From a bacterium M00.F.Ca.ET.205.01.1.1 (GTDB lineage: Bacteria; Pseudomonadota; Alphaproteobacteria; Rhizobiales; Rhizobiaceae): a stretch of 64,000 nucleotides of DNA. The stretch lies in the NCBI GenBank assembly GCA_004791255.1, contig SRUQ01000013.1, positions 35,538-99,537 of the forward strand, read 5' to 3'. The notes under the pieces are model-generated. The model ran no database searches. It had not been told where the DNA came from and was given only the letters and a program-made list of their open reading frames with translations. Below, one piece after another: positions 1 through 8,959 of the stretch. Made by a program: the position numbers and the translations under genes. Each line of letters starts with the position of its first letter. Position 1 is the stretch's first letter.

Positions 1-1620
1 GTCGGCACATCGTCGACGACATGGACCAGGAGGTTGTCGCTGGCGGTGGTGCCGCCGACGCCGTTGACGGTCAGGGCGACGTTGTCGTTGAAGCCGGTGG
101 CGTCAACGCTGTCGCCGGGAGCCGGCACCTTGCTGTCATTGTCGATCGTCGCCGTCAGCGTGTAGCTGTAGGAGACGGTGCCCGAATGGGCATCGCCGCT
201 GTAGCCGGTCAAGGTCAGCGTGCCTTCGCCGGTGTTGACGGTCTGCGAGCCGTTGAAGCCCTGCACCTGGGCGAAGCTGAAGGTGGTGCCGCCGATGACG
301 ATCTCCTTGATGCCGTCGCTGGCCGCGATGGTGAAGGAACCGGTGCTGGTTTCGCTGCTGGAGGCGGCGTTCGAACCGTCCGGGTTGAGGCCGGCTTCAT
401 AGACGGTGTTGTCGGCGCCCTGGGCCGAAGCCGTCACCACGGATGCGGTGTCGTCGGCGCCGTTGACGGTGATGGTCAGCTTCGCCGACGAGGTGTCGCC
501 GTCGGCGTCGGTCATCGTGTAGTGCAGGTCGTAGCTCAGATGGCTGCCGGAGGTCAGCGCCTGGGTGGCGGCCTTGCTGTTGTCGAGCACATAGCTCCAG
601 GTGCCGTTGGCGTTCTGCGTCAGCGTGCCATAGGTGTTGAGCGCGGTGATCGCCGCGGCATCGGCACCCGACCAGGCCACGAAGCCCTTGGGCGTATCGG
701 CGCCCGAGACGTCGTTGGTCAGCACGTCCCCGGACACGGTGCTGGTCGGCGGCGTGTTGGCGGCGCCGGCACCGTCCTCGACGACCGCATAGGGGCCATC
801 ATCGTGGGCGGTCGGCACATCGTCGACGACATGGACCAGGAGGTTGTCGCTGGCGGTGGTGCCGCCGACGCCGTTGACGGTCAGGGCGACGTTGTCGTTG
901 AAGCCGGTGGCGTCAACGCTGTCGCCGGGAGCCGGCACCTTGCTGTCATTGTCGATCGTCGCCGTCAGCGTGTAGCTGTAGGAGACGGTGCCCGAATGGG
1001 CGTCGCCGCTGTAGCCGGTCAAGGTCAGCGTGCCTTCGCCGGTGTTGACGGTCTGCGAGCCGTTGAAGCCCTGCACCTGGGCGAAGCTGAAGGTGGTGCC
1101 GCCGATGACGATCTCCTTGATGCCGTCGCTGGCCGCGATGGTGAAGGAACCGGTGCTGGTTTCGCTGCTGGAGGCGGCGTTCGAACCGTCCGGGTTGAGG
1201 CCGGCTTCATAGACGGTGTTGTCGGCGCCCTGGGCCGAAGCCGTCACCACGGATGCGGTGTCGTCGGCGCCGTTGACGGTGATGGTCAGCTTCGCCGACG
1301 AGGTGTCGCCGTCGGCGTCGGTCATCGTGTAGTGCAGGTCGTAGCTCAGATGGCTGCCGGAGGTCAGCGCCTGGGTGGCGGCCTTGCTGTTGTCGAGCAC
1401 GTAGCTCCAGGTGCCGTTGGCGTTCTGCGTCAGCGTGCCATAGGTGTTGAGCGCGGTGATCGCCGCGGCATCGGCACCCGACCAGGCCACGAAGCCCTTG
1501 GGCGTATCGGCGCCCGAGACGTCGTTGGTCAGCACGTCCCCGGACACGGTGCTGGTCGGCGGCGTGTTGGCGGCGCCGGCGCCGTCCTCGACGACCGCAT
1601 AGGGGCCATCATTGACCGCC
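1..1620. repeat. Two near-identical 810-bp tandem repeats inside the adhesin gene
   Basis: Positions 1-810 and 811-1620 are almost the same sequence; only a handful of mostly third-codon substitutions are seen, for example near 191/1001, 581/1391 and 770/1580. The period is 270 codons, so the frame is kept. A diverged unit starts at 1621. The array may continue to the left of the window. Confidence 0.97.
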
Positions 1621-3533
1621 GTCGGCACGTCGTCGACGACGTTGACCTGAACCGTTGCGCTGGCCTGGCCACCGTCCGTATCGGTGGCGACCACGTTGAT
1701 GCCGGTCAGGTTGATGACGTTCTCCCCACCCGCGTCCGGATGCGGGAAGTTGTCGAGCAGCGTCACATTGACTGTCGCGGACCCGTCGGTACCCGCCAGG
1801 ATCGGCAGCGACGACGCGACAAGGTCGATATGGATGGCTTCGATGCCGTTGATCGACCCGATGATCTGCGTCGGGCCGGCCAGCGTCCAGACGATGTCGG
1901 CGCCGGCAACTCCGTTGACGTCCGCCGTGATCCCGGCAACCGACGTGAACGCCAGTCCGGTGATGTTGTCGGAACCCGCGTGGAACGATACCGTTCCGCT
2001 GCCGTCCTCAACGTTGGTCGCGGACGCGCTGCCGGTCGCATTGGCAGTGCCGAGACCTTCCTCGTCCACCGAGATGATCGCGTTCGACACCACCGACGGG
2101 CCTTTCCCGTCGGCTATAGTGATATTGAGCGTCGTCTGCGAGGTATCGCCGTCGCCGTCCTTCAGCGTGTAGGTGAAGGTGTCGGTTACCGGCGAGGCGT
2201 TGCTGATGTTGGAATTGGCGACATAGCTGTAGGCCCCGTCCGGGCTCAGCGTCAGCGTGCCGTACTGGCCAACGACATGGAAGTCGCCGCCTACCACGGT
2301 CGTTGCCCCGGTACCCGTCACGCCGCTCACCGAAGCGCCGTCGGCACCCTTGGTGTCGGCGCCGGCGGGATTGCCGTCGCTGCCAAGCCCTGTGATCACG
2401 TTGCCGTTCACCGTGGCGCCTTCCGTCACGCTGTCGGTGTCGGCAACCGCCGTCGGCACATCGTCGATGATGGCAACGGCGAATGTGGTGCTGGCTGAAT
2501 CGCCGTCAACATCCGTAACGGTGATGCTGAAATTGTCCGGAACCGTGTCGTTGGGATCAAATCCGGTTGTCTGATCAGGATGGCTGACCGACTGGGTGAC
2601 CGTATAGTCGTAGTCGATGTGGCCGGTGTTGGGATCGAACGAAAGGATCGTGATGTAGCCAAACTGGCCCGGGATCTGCTGGCCGACGGCTGTGACGGCG
2701 ACGCCATTGATGACGATGGACCCAATTCCATCCGGCGCGTCGATGCTGATAGATCCAGTGCCGGACGTTTCCGAATCGCTCGGCGCGGCGCTGCCCGGCG
2801 ATTGTGTCGGGCTGCCATCAAGACCGGTTTCACTGGCCGCCTCGCTCGGAGCAAGCAAGGATGTGGCCACGACCGAGACATTTCTGTCGACCAGCGAGGG
2901 AAAAATTTCACGCCGGTCAAGCAGCCCAAACTGCAGAGCCGTGGGCGGCAGCAATGCCGACAGGCCGAATCCGTCGCCGATGCCGCCGGCAGGAATTTCG
3001 AAGTTTCCGCCAGCACTGCTCGTGGTCGTGTTGCCACCAGCCGAGATTGAACCGTCCGCGCCAAAAGCAACGTCGACATGGCTCGCTTCCAGCGCTGCCA
3101 GCAGGGCAACGCGCGGCACTTCGACCTCGCCGATGACGAAGGTCGGCACGTTCAGGGCGCCGTCCTTGATGACGATGACAGAGCCGTCCGCCTGCTCAAG
3201 CAGAAGATTGTGACCATCGACCTTGATGTTGTCGATCGAAACATTGGCCGGGAGTTTGACGATGTTGGTCGCGTCGGCAACGTATTCGTGCGGGGCATTG
3301 GCCGCCGGCGGGGCGGCCGCGGGCGCACCACCGCCGACATCGACCGGCACAGGTTCGGCCGCGGCAGGAGGGGCGGCTTGAGCCGGCGCCGCGGCCTGAT
3401 CGGCCGCAGCGGCCTGATCGGCTGGAGCGGCTTGCGCCACCTGCACCTGCGCCGCCGGGTCGTGGCGGTCGCTGGAAGCGGAATGCTCGTCCCACGAGTT
3501 CGAGACGTTGTCCAACTCAATACTGGTCGTCAT
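1..3533 (-). CDS. Giant VCBS-repeat adhesin, type I secreted (N-terminal part, runs off window)
   Basis: An uninterrupted minus-strand frame starts at ATG 3533 and stays open to the window edge, giving 1177 complete codons; the C-terminus is missing. Residues 1-75 are rich in Ala, Pro and Gln. A non-repetitive segment to about residue 240 follows, including DGHNLLLEQADG and SSAGGNFEIPAGG, which resemble the retention module and protease-sensitive linker of LapA-family adhesins. The rest is a chain of VCBS/cadherin-like domains, each ending in motifs such as DVDGDSAS, DGDGDTSQ or DADGDTSS followed by a short DDVPT linker. No Sec signal peptide is visible, as expected for a type I substrate, whose secretion signal would be C-terminal. 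The divergent BTLCP peptidase and the nearby HlyD-ABC-TolC operon fit a LapA/LapG-like biofilm adhesin. Family assignment is secure; the role in biofilm is inferred. Confidence 0.9.
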   Translation of the reverse strand, partial: MTTSIELDNVSNSWDEHSASSDRHDPAAQVQVAQAAPADQAAAADQAAAPAQAAPPAAAEPVPVDVGGGAPAAAPPAANAPHEYVADATNIVKLPANVSIDNIKVDGHNLLLEQADGSVIVIKDGALNVPTFVIGEVEVPRVALLAALEASHVDVAFGADGSISAGGNTTTSSAGGNFEIPAGGIGDGFGLSALLPPTALQFGLLDRREIFPSLVDRNVSVVATSLLAPSEAASETGLDGSPTQSPGSAAPSDSETSGTGSISIDAPDGIGSIVINGVAVTAVGQQIPGQFGYITILSFDPNTGHIDYDYTVTQSVSHPDQTTGFDPNDTVPDNFSITVTDVDGDSASTTFAVAIIDDVPTAVADTDSVTEGATVNGNVITGLGSDGNPAGADTKGADGASVSGVTGTGATTVVGGDFHVVGQYGTLTLSPDGAYSYVANSNISNASPVTDTFTYTLKDGDGDTSQTTLNITIADGKGPSVVSNAIISVDEEGLGTANATGSASATNVEDGSGTVSFHAGSDNITGLAFTSVAGITADVNGVAGADIVWTLAGPTQIIGSINGIEAIHIDLVASSLPILAGTDGSATVNVTLLDNFPHPDAGGENVINLTGINVVATDTDGGQASATVQVNVVDDVPTAVNDGPYAVVEDGAGAANTPPTSTVSGDVLTNDVSGADTPKGFVAWSGADAAAITALNTYGTLTQNANGTWSYVLDNSKAATQALTSGSHLSYDLHYTMTDADGDTSSAKLTITVNGADDTASVVTASAQGADNTVYEAGLNPDGSNAASSSETSTGSFTIAASDGIKEIVIGGTTFSFAQVQGFNGSQTVNTGEGTLTLTGYSGDAHSGTVSYSYTLTATIDNDSKVPAPGDSVDATGFNDNVALTVNGVGGTTASDNLLVHVVDDVPTAHDDGPYAVVEDGAGAANTPPTSTVSGDVLTNDVSGADTPKGFVAWSGADAAAITALNTYGTLTQNANGTWSYVLDNSKAATQALTSGSHLSYDLHYTMTDADGDTSSAKLTITVNGADDTASVVTASAQGADNTVYEAGLNPDGSNAASSSETSTGSFTIAASDGIKEIVIGGTTFSFAQVQGFNGSQTVNTGEGTLTLTGYSGDAHSGTVSYSYTLTATIDNDSKVPAPGDSVDATGFNDNVALTVNGVGGTTASDNLLVHVVDDVP

Positions 3534-3855
3534 AGCTAAAACCCTCCGGCATTTCCCGGATAGAGACAGGCGACGCGTCGACTTTGCAACGGTCCGTCAA
3601 TCCATTCTATATATTTGGATATGCCTGCGATCGGTTTTTTTACGCTTGGTAAATCGCATCCATATACTCAGTTATATCTCAACGGGGATGATGACTTCTT
3701 CGGCCCGGTTGGACTGGAAAGTTTGGTAAACAGAAGTATAAATACGAATAAAATTTTACGCAAAATAGACAAAAGGGTTTTCTGGAAATTTATCCATCTT
3801 CCTTTCCAGTAATTTGAGACAAAGACGGTAGCGTCCACAGTCAAAGGTGGGCGTT
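3534..3855. promoter_or_regulatory. AT-rich divergent intergenic region between adhesin and BTLCP peptidase
   Basis: About 320 bp between two divergent start codons. The sequence from about 3600 to 3830 is much richer in A and T than its surroundings and must hold the promoters of both genes. I see no convincing gene, no clean -35/-10 pair and no long dyad. The peptidase has an AAAGGTGG ribosome-binding site just before its ATG. Confidence 0.6.
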
Positions 3856-4794
3856 ATGAAAACACAAAAAAATGCTCTGGGAACAACCCGACTCAAATTG
3901 CTCCTGCTGGCCGTCGGCCTCGCCGGCGCGGCACAGCCGGCCCTTGCCGGCCAGGTTTTCAGCGATGCCATCCCCAGGAAGGTGTCCCTGGAGACAGTTC
4001 ACTCGCCGACCAGTCTGGGCGGCATTTCCCTGCAGCGGTATCAACCCTGGCAGCCCGTTGCTCCCTACCAGATCGGCATTGTGTTGAATGGCTACGGCCC
4101 CGCTTCCGACCTGTCCGTGGCCGAGGGCGACCGTGGTATCGACCCCATCCAGACAGCGGCGATCATTCCGGGCGTGTTCGGATCGGTTGCCCTGCCGATG
4201 CACAATTTTCCCGTTTCGGCGCGCTGGGCGCCAGTCTATCAGGCCATAACCAATTGCACGGCCGGCGGCGTCTGCGAGAATAAGAGCCCGGCTTTCGCCA
4301 ACCTCATCTCGGCCGCCCAGGGCAAGGGGTTCAGCGAAAAACTGTCGCTGGTCAACAGCGGTATCAATCACCTCATCGCCTACCGAAAAGACAGCGCCGT
4401 GTACGGCAAGCTCGACTATTGGGCGAAGCCTTCGGAGATACTTGCAAAGCGAGCCGGCGACTGCGAGGATTTTGCCATACTCAAGATGACGGCGCTGCTA
4501 CGGGCCGGCATTCCGGCGCAAAGCATGTCGCTGGTGATACTGCAGGATCGCAAGCGGGGGTTCTTTCATGCCGTGCTTGCGGTCAGCACGGCGAGCGGCG
4601 CCTTCATTCTCGACAGCCTGGGCGACAAGGTCCTCAAGGACAGCGATCTACCGACTTATCAGCCCCTGTATTCCTTCAGCACCGATCGGGCCTGGATTCA
4701 CGGGTCGAAGCCCGGAGCCGCGCAGGTGGCCAACCTCAAGGGCGGCTTTGAGTCGGTCGCTCCCGGCGAAGGCTTGATGACCAACGTCCAATGA
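3856..4794 (+). CDS. Periplasmic transglutaminase-like cysteine peptidase (BTLCP, LapG family)
   Basis: A 312-aa protein starting at ATG 3856, chosen over an in-frame GTG 9 bases upstream because AAAGGTGG lies just before it. Residues 1-31 form a Sec signal peptide ending in ALA, so it should act in the periplasm. The BTLCP (PF06035) catalytic triad is visible: Cys203 in GDCEDF, His238 in FFHAVL and Asp253 in LDSLGD. LapG members cut large type I secreted adhesins near the N-terminus to release them from the cell surface. The divergent position next to a VCBS adhesin makes that adhesin the obvious substrate. LapG is usually held by the c-di-GMP receptor LapD, and no LapD gene is in this window. 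The Ca-binding residues of LapG were not verified. Confidence 0.88.
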   Translation: MKTQKNALGTTRLKLLLLAVGLAGAAQPALAGQVFSDAIPRKVSLETVHSPTSLGGISLQRYQPWQPVAPYQIGIVLNGYGPASDLSVAEGDRGIDPIQTAAIIPGVFGSVALPMHNFPVSARWAPVYQAITNCTAGGVCENKSPAFANLISAAQGKGFSEKLSLVNSGINHLIAYRKDSAVYGKLDYWAKPSEILAKRAGDCEDFAILKMTALLRAGIPAQSMSLVILQDRKRGFFHAVLAVSTASGAFILDSLGDKVLKDSDLPTYQPLYSFSTDRAWIHGSKPGAAQVANLKGGFESVAPGEGLMTNVQ

Positions 4795-4830
4795 TAGCCG
4801 GGGCGAATGCCTGCCGCCGGCATCGGGCAG

Positions 4831-5463
4831 TCAGCCGTTGAAGACGAATGCCATCAGCAACTCCGGTTCCTGCACCGGTGCGCGCACTGCGTTCAACTGG
4901 CCCCGATAGCGACGTTCGCCGGCGCCAATCACGAAGCCGCTTGCCACCGGCGTTTCGCCATTGGCGTCGAGGCGCGCGAATATGTCCGCCACGCTGAGAT
5001 CCAGTGCCAGCTTGAGGTCTTGCCGCGCATCATCGCTGGGCGCCACGGGCAACTGCCGCTTGACCAATTGCTGGAAAGCCGCATTGAACGTCAGGATCTT
5101 TTTCGACGATGCAAGGGCGAAGGCGGGCGAGGGACAGGCGACCAGAATGCCATTGATCGTTTTGATCGATGCAAGTTTGCGCAAAGTCAGGTTTTCGTCC
5201 GCAAGTGCGCGTATGCAAGCCACCCGGATCGCCGACGTCAGGTTTCCCGTTTCGGGATGACTGCCGGCGATCTCGTCGATCAGCATGCCGATCGTGCATC
5301 TCCTGATCTCCGCCATCTGCCTCAGCGAGATCCAGAAGGCTCGCTCCAGCCGTATGCCGCGCCGTATGCCACCACGCGCCACGACCCGGAATTCAAGTCC
5401 GAAATCCTCCGTCGCGAGCGGCAGAAGCAACCGGTCGCCCGAGGAGGGGGCGCTATCGTTCAC
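4831..5463 (-). CDS. Ribbon-helix-helix plus PAS-like domain regulator
   Basis: A 210-aa cytoplasmic protein. The GTG start at 5463 lies inside the end of hlyD (11-bp overlap), implying translational coupling. Residues about 33-88 match the ribbon-helix-helix (RHH_4) fold: a short strand GIRLERAFW followed by two helices. Residues about 105-210 look like a PAS fold, with SPAFALASSKKILTFN resembling the first strands of PAS domains, and GERRYRGQLNAV and LLMAFVF as later strands. As the last gene of the type I secretion operon it may sense a signal and regulate the adhesin or its secretion; this is inferred from position. No cofactor-binding residue can be assigned. Confidence 0.7.
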   Translation of the reverse strand: MNDSAPSSGDRLLLPLATEDFGLEFRVVARGGIRRGIRLERAFWISLRQMAEIRRCTIGMLIDEIAGSHPETGNLTSAIRVACIRALADENLTLRKLASIKTINGILVACPSPAFALASSKKILTFNAAFQQLVKRQLPVAPSDDARQDLKLALDLSVADIFARLDANGETPVASGFVIGAGERRYRGQLNAVRAPVQEPELLMAFVFNG

Positions 5464-6751
5464 TCATTGCCTCCTCACGCGCCTTGTTAATCGGCTTCAG
5501 AAGGTAGGTCAGGATCGTCTTGCGTCCGGTCTTGATATCGACCGAACAGATCATGCCGGGGATGATCGAATAGGCCTTGCCATCTCTCTCGAGCGTCGAC
5601 TTTTCCGTAGCAACACGGACTTGATAATAGGGCTCTCCGGTTTTCTGGTCTACCAGGCTATCCGCGGTGATGTTGGAGACTTTGCCTTCGATGCCGCCAA
5701 AGATCGAGAAGTCGTAGGCGGTGACTTTGATCAGCGCGTACTGATCCGGGCGAATGAAGGCGACGTCGCGCGGCGAAACACGCGCTTCGACCAGCAAGGT
5801 CTCGGAAGTGGGCACGATGCCGGCGACGACGGCACCCGGCTGCACGAAGGCGCCAACCGTGTTCAGCTCCAGCGTGTTGACGATACCGTCCACGGGAGAG
5901 CGGATGTCCGTGCGCGCCACTTTGTCGGTTGCGCCGCGAATGGTCTCGTCCACCACCGAAAGATCGGCGAGCGCCTGTGTCAGGTCATCGAGCGCTTCCT
6001 GTTTCAACTGCAGACCCAGTTCCTCGACCTGGAGCTGTGCCTCGATGATCGCCGATTTGGCCTTCTTTATCGTCTCGCCAGCCAGATTCAGCTGGCCCTT
6101 GAGTTCGGTTTGCTCCTGCTCGACCTTGAGCTGCTCGGTTTTCGCCATCAGGCCCTTTTTGACCATCGCGTCGACCAGTTTCGCCTGCTGGTCGCTGACC
6201 GCCAGGTTTTTGGTCAGGCGCTCGGAATTGGCGGTCGCCTCATCCAACTCCCTCTGGCGCTGGTCGAGGCGCGACTTGAGCACCGACAGCTTGTTGTCGA
6301 AGTTTTCGCGCCGGGCAATGAGCAGATTTTGTTCATTGTCGCAGATTTGCGGCGCAACCGCCTGAATGTCCTGCGGGCAGGGAAACGAGCCGGTGAGATT
6401 GCCGCTCTGTTCGTATTTGAGCCTGGCGATTCGCACTTCCAGTGCGCGCGCCTTGGCCTGCTGCTCGCCGAGACTGGACGTGTTCAACGTGTTGTCGAGG
6501 CGAATGATAAGATCGTTCTTCTTGACGACCTGGCCTATCTTTACAGCGATCTCCTGGACGACACCCGGCTCACTGGCCTGAATGATCTGGGTCTTGGAGG
6601 CCGGGATGACCTTGCCGTCGCCGCGCGCGATTTCATCCACCTCGGCGAAAGACGCCCAAGCGACAAATGCGACAAAGAGCGCCGCTATGATAAATATGGA
6701 TGCCGTCGCAAAAAAAGGCGGACGATCTTCCCTGGCAAGCATTTCCCACAC
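5453..6751 (-). CDS. HlyD-family type I secretion periplasmic adaptor
   Basis: A 432-aa membrane fusion protein that would link the ABC transporter to the outer membrane channel. It has a short N-terminal cytoplasmic tail, one TM segment at about residues 13-35, a lipoyl-like half (GVVQEIAVKIGQVVKKND), a long coiled-coil hairpin at about 110-270, the second lipoyl half (RSPVDGIVNTLE) and a C-terminal beta-barrel domain ending in SVDIKTGRKTI. The start is GTG 6751 or ATG 6742. It lies 36 bp after the ABC gene, and the regulator gene overlaps its end. Length and layout are typical of the family. Confidence 0.95.
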   Translation of the reverse strand: MWEMLAREDRPPFFATASIFIIAALFVAFVAWASFAEVDEIARGDGKVIPASKTQIIQASEPGVVQEIAVKIGQVVKKNDLIIRLDNTLNTSSLGEQQAKARALEVRIARLKYEQSGNLTGSFPCPQDIQAVAPQICDNEQNLLIARRENFDNKLSVLKSRLDQRQRELDEATANSERLTKNLAVSDQQAKLVDAMVKKGLMAKTEQLKVEQEQTELKGQLNLAGETIKKAKSAIIEAQLQVEELGLQLKQEALDDLTQALADLSVVDETIRGATDKVARTDIRSPVDGIVNTLELNTVGAFVQPGAVVAGIVPTSETLLVEARVSPRDVAFIRPDQYALIKVTAYDFSIFGGIEGKVSNITADSLVDQKTGEPYYQVRVATEKSTLERDGKAYSIIPGMICSVDIKTGRKTILTYLLKPINKAREEAMSER

Positions 6752-6787
6752 CCCATTATATTGAGATCACCCAATATAATTCACTCG

Positions 6788-8920
6788 TCAGCCGCCGGTT
6801 TTTTGCAGCGCCTGAATGACTTGTTCTTTTGGCCCGTCGGCAACTATCCTGCCTTGTTCGATGACAATAAGGCGATCGGCCAATTCAAGCATGCTGAAAC
6901 GGTGCGTCGAGACGATCAGCGTCGTATTTCGGTCGAAAGCCGTTTTGAGCTGTTTTATCAGCTGCCGTTCCGAAGCCAGGTCCATCGAACCTGACGGCTC
7001 ATCCAGAAAGACAATCTTCGGTTTGGTCAGCAGCAGCCGTGCGATCGCCACGGTCTGCCGCTGGCCGCCAGAGAGATTGGTGCCTCGCTCGCCCACATTC
7101 ATGTCGTAGCCGCGCGGGTGGCGAGAGACAAATTCATCGACACCGGCGGCCTTGGCGGCTTCGATGATCTCTTCATCTGTGGCTTCCGGACACGCCATCA
7201 GGAGGTTCTCCTTGATGGTGCCTGAAAACAGATCGCCGGCCTGGGCAACAATGCCTACGGCACTGCGCACCTCCGAAGGATGATACTGGCGAATATCGAT
7301 GCCATCCAGCAAAAGCTCCCCAGAGGTCGGGAGGAAGAGCCTGCCGATGAGGCGCCCCATCGTCGTCTTGCCTGATCCTATACGTCCAATGATGCCGATC
7401 CGCTCTCCCGGTTTCACCACGAAATTCAGGCCCGACAACACCTCGTTTTCCGAACCGGGATAGACGAACCCGACGTTCTTGAACACCATCGCACCATTGC
7501 GGATGGGGCGGTTGACGAAACCAACCGTGTCCGGCCGGTCCTCCGGCTGGGCCATGATCGAATTCACCATTCTCAACGAGAGCATGGCCTGGCGAAACCT
7601 GGATAGCGTGATTGCGATCTGCCCAAGCGGAGCCACGGCCCGGCTTGCCAGCATCACCGTGCCTATTATGGCTCCGGTCGAGACATGCCCTTCGGAAAAG
7701 GCATAGGCCCCGGCGACGACCAGCGCGACAGTCACCAACTGTTGAATGGCCTGGGTTATGTTTCCGGCGGCCGCCGAGAGCTGCTTGATCTTTTCAGAGG
7801 TGTTGGCGGCATTCTTGGAATGTTCGCCCCATTTCCGCAGCAGATACGCCTCGGCGCGCAACGACTTGATTGTTTCCAGCGTGGAAATGGATTCGACCAG
7901 CAGGGCCTGGCGTTGCGAAGCCTCATTCATCGAGGCGGCGACGCGCTTGCCGATACGGCGTTGCGTGGTCAAGCCGACTATGACGGATGCGACGAAAGCC
8001 AGCGTCGGTATGATCACCAACCAGCCCCCGATCGCATAGATGACGAGGAGAAAGACGAAGACGAAGGCCGTATCGATAAAGACGCTGATTGTGTTCGAGG
8101 TAAAAAACTCTCTCACGAACTCATATTGAGTGACCCGATTTGCATACTCACCGGTCGAGCCGGGGCGTGCCGACAAAGACGAGTTGAGTACCTTCTCGAA
8201 CAAAAGGTACGATATCCGCAGATCCGCCTTCCGCCCGGCATAGTCGATGAGCGAAGCCCGCGCCGTCTTCAGAAGCAGGTCGAACAGAATGACGGCGCCG
8301 ATCCCGATCGCCAGCACCCAGAGCGTCGATATCGCCTTGTTGGGCAGTATCCTGTCATAGACGTTCATGGTGAAGATCGGCGAGGCAATGGCCAGCAGAT
8401 TGATGAATATCGCCGAAAGAACGACTTTCGAATAGGTGCGCCAGAAGGCGCCCATCGTACCGGTCAGCCAATGGCGCCGTTCGATTTTTTGCGCCGAACC
8501 GACGTTCATTGCCTCTGCGGCGTTGGCATAGGTGATGGAGAAAGACGCGCCGCCGCTGATGATGCTTGCGGCAAGTTCAGACCTGCCAATAGTCGTGCGC
8601 CCGTCTTTCTGCGGCGCGGTGAGATACTCTTCGCCGTCAATCTCCGCCAGCAAGGCGATCGGCAACTGGCTGGCACGGAAGAGGATCGCCGGAAGGTCGA
8701 CGCGACCGCGCAGGAAGTCGCGGTGATTGAACTCCTTGACCTCAAGGCCGATGCGCTCGGCAAGATGCCTGATCTCGGCGACCTCGATGCGTGTCTCTGA
8801 AACAGGCACCCCTGCGAAAAGCACGGTTTCCGCGCTCGGCCGTCCGAGATACGCGGCAACCGCCGAAAAGCAGGCCTTGAACGCCTCTTTGGGGGTCAGG
8901 ATATGTGGCTGCTGATTCAC
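6788..8920 (-). CDS. Type I secretion ABC transporter with C39-like domain (LapB/LssB type)
   Basis: A 710-aa half-transporter with GTG start 8920. Residues about 1-125 form a C39-peptidase-like domain lacking the catalytic Cys motif (the equivalent stretch reads KACFSAVAAYLG). It is therefore probably a substrate-docking domain, as in LapB and RTX transporters. The TM domain spans about 150-450. The nucleotide-binding domain has Walker A GRIGSGKTT, signature LSGGQRQ, Walker B IVFLDEPSG and a switch histidine in VSTHRF. It energises export of the VCBS adhesin encoded nearby. It sits between tolC (39 bp) and hlyD (36 bp) in one operon. Confidence 0.95.
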   Translation of the reverse strand: MNQQPHILTPKEAFKACFSAVAAYLGRPSAETVLFAGVPVSETRIEVAEIRHLAERIGLEVKEFNHRDFLRGRVDLPAILFRASQLPIALLAEIDGEEYLTAPQKDGRTTIGRSELAASIISGGASFSITYANAAEAMNVGSAQKIERRHWLTGTMGAFWRTYSKVVLSAIFINLLAIASPIFTMNVYDRILPNKAISTLWVLAIGIGAVILFDLLLKTARASLIDYAGRKADLRISYLLFEKVLNSSLSARPGSTGEYANRVTQYEFVREFFTSNTISVFIDTAFVFVFLLVIYAIGGWLVIIPTLAFVASVIVGLTTQRRIGKRVAASMNEASQRQALLVESISTLETIKSLRAEAYLLRKWGEHSKNAANTSEKIKQLSAAAGNITQAIQQLVTVALVVAGAYAFSEGHVSTGAIIGTVMLASRAVAPLGQIAITLSRFRQAMLSLRMVNSIMAQPEDRPDTVGFVNRPIRNGAMVFKNVGFVYPGSENEVLSGLNFVVKPGERIGIIGRIGSGKTTMGRLIGRLFLPTSGELLLDGIDIRQYHPSEVRSAVGIVAQAGDLFSGTIKENLLMACPEATDEEIIEAAKAAGVDEFVSRHPRGYDMNVGERGTNLSGGQRQTVAIARLLLTKPKIVFLDEPSGSMDLASERQLIKQLKTAFDRNTTLIVSTHRFSMLELADRLIVIEQGRIVADGPKEQVIQALQKTGG

Positions 8921-8959
8921 GACCCGCCCGCCATGACTTCAATCAGAACTTACACCGGC

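Noticed and set aside
1..1620. CRISPR-like array
   Set aside because: The repeat unit is 810 bp, coding and directly tandem, without spacers.
21..2498. Long plus-strand open frame of 825 codons opposite the adhesin
   Set aside because: It is antisense to a clean VCBS-repeat frame; its Val/Gly/Arg-rich translation mirrors the tandem repeat and has no family features.
5285..6994. Plus-strand 569-codon frame opposite hlyD
   Set aside because: Antisense of a well-supported HlyD protein; no start signal or domain.
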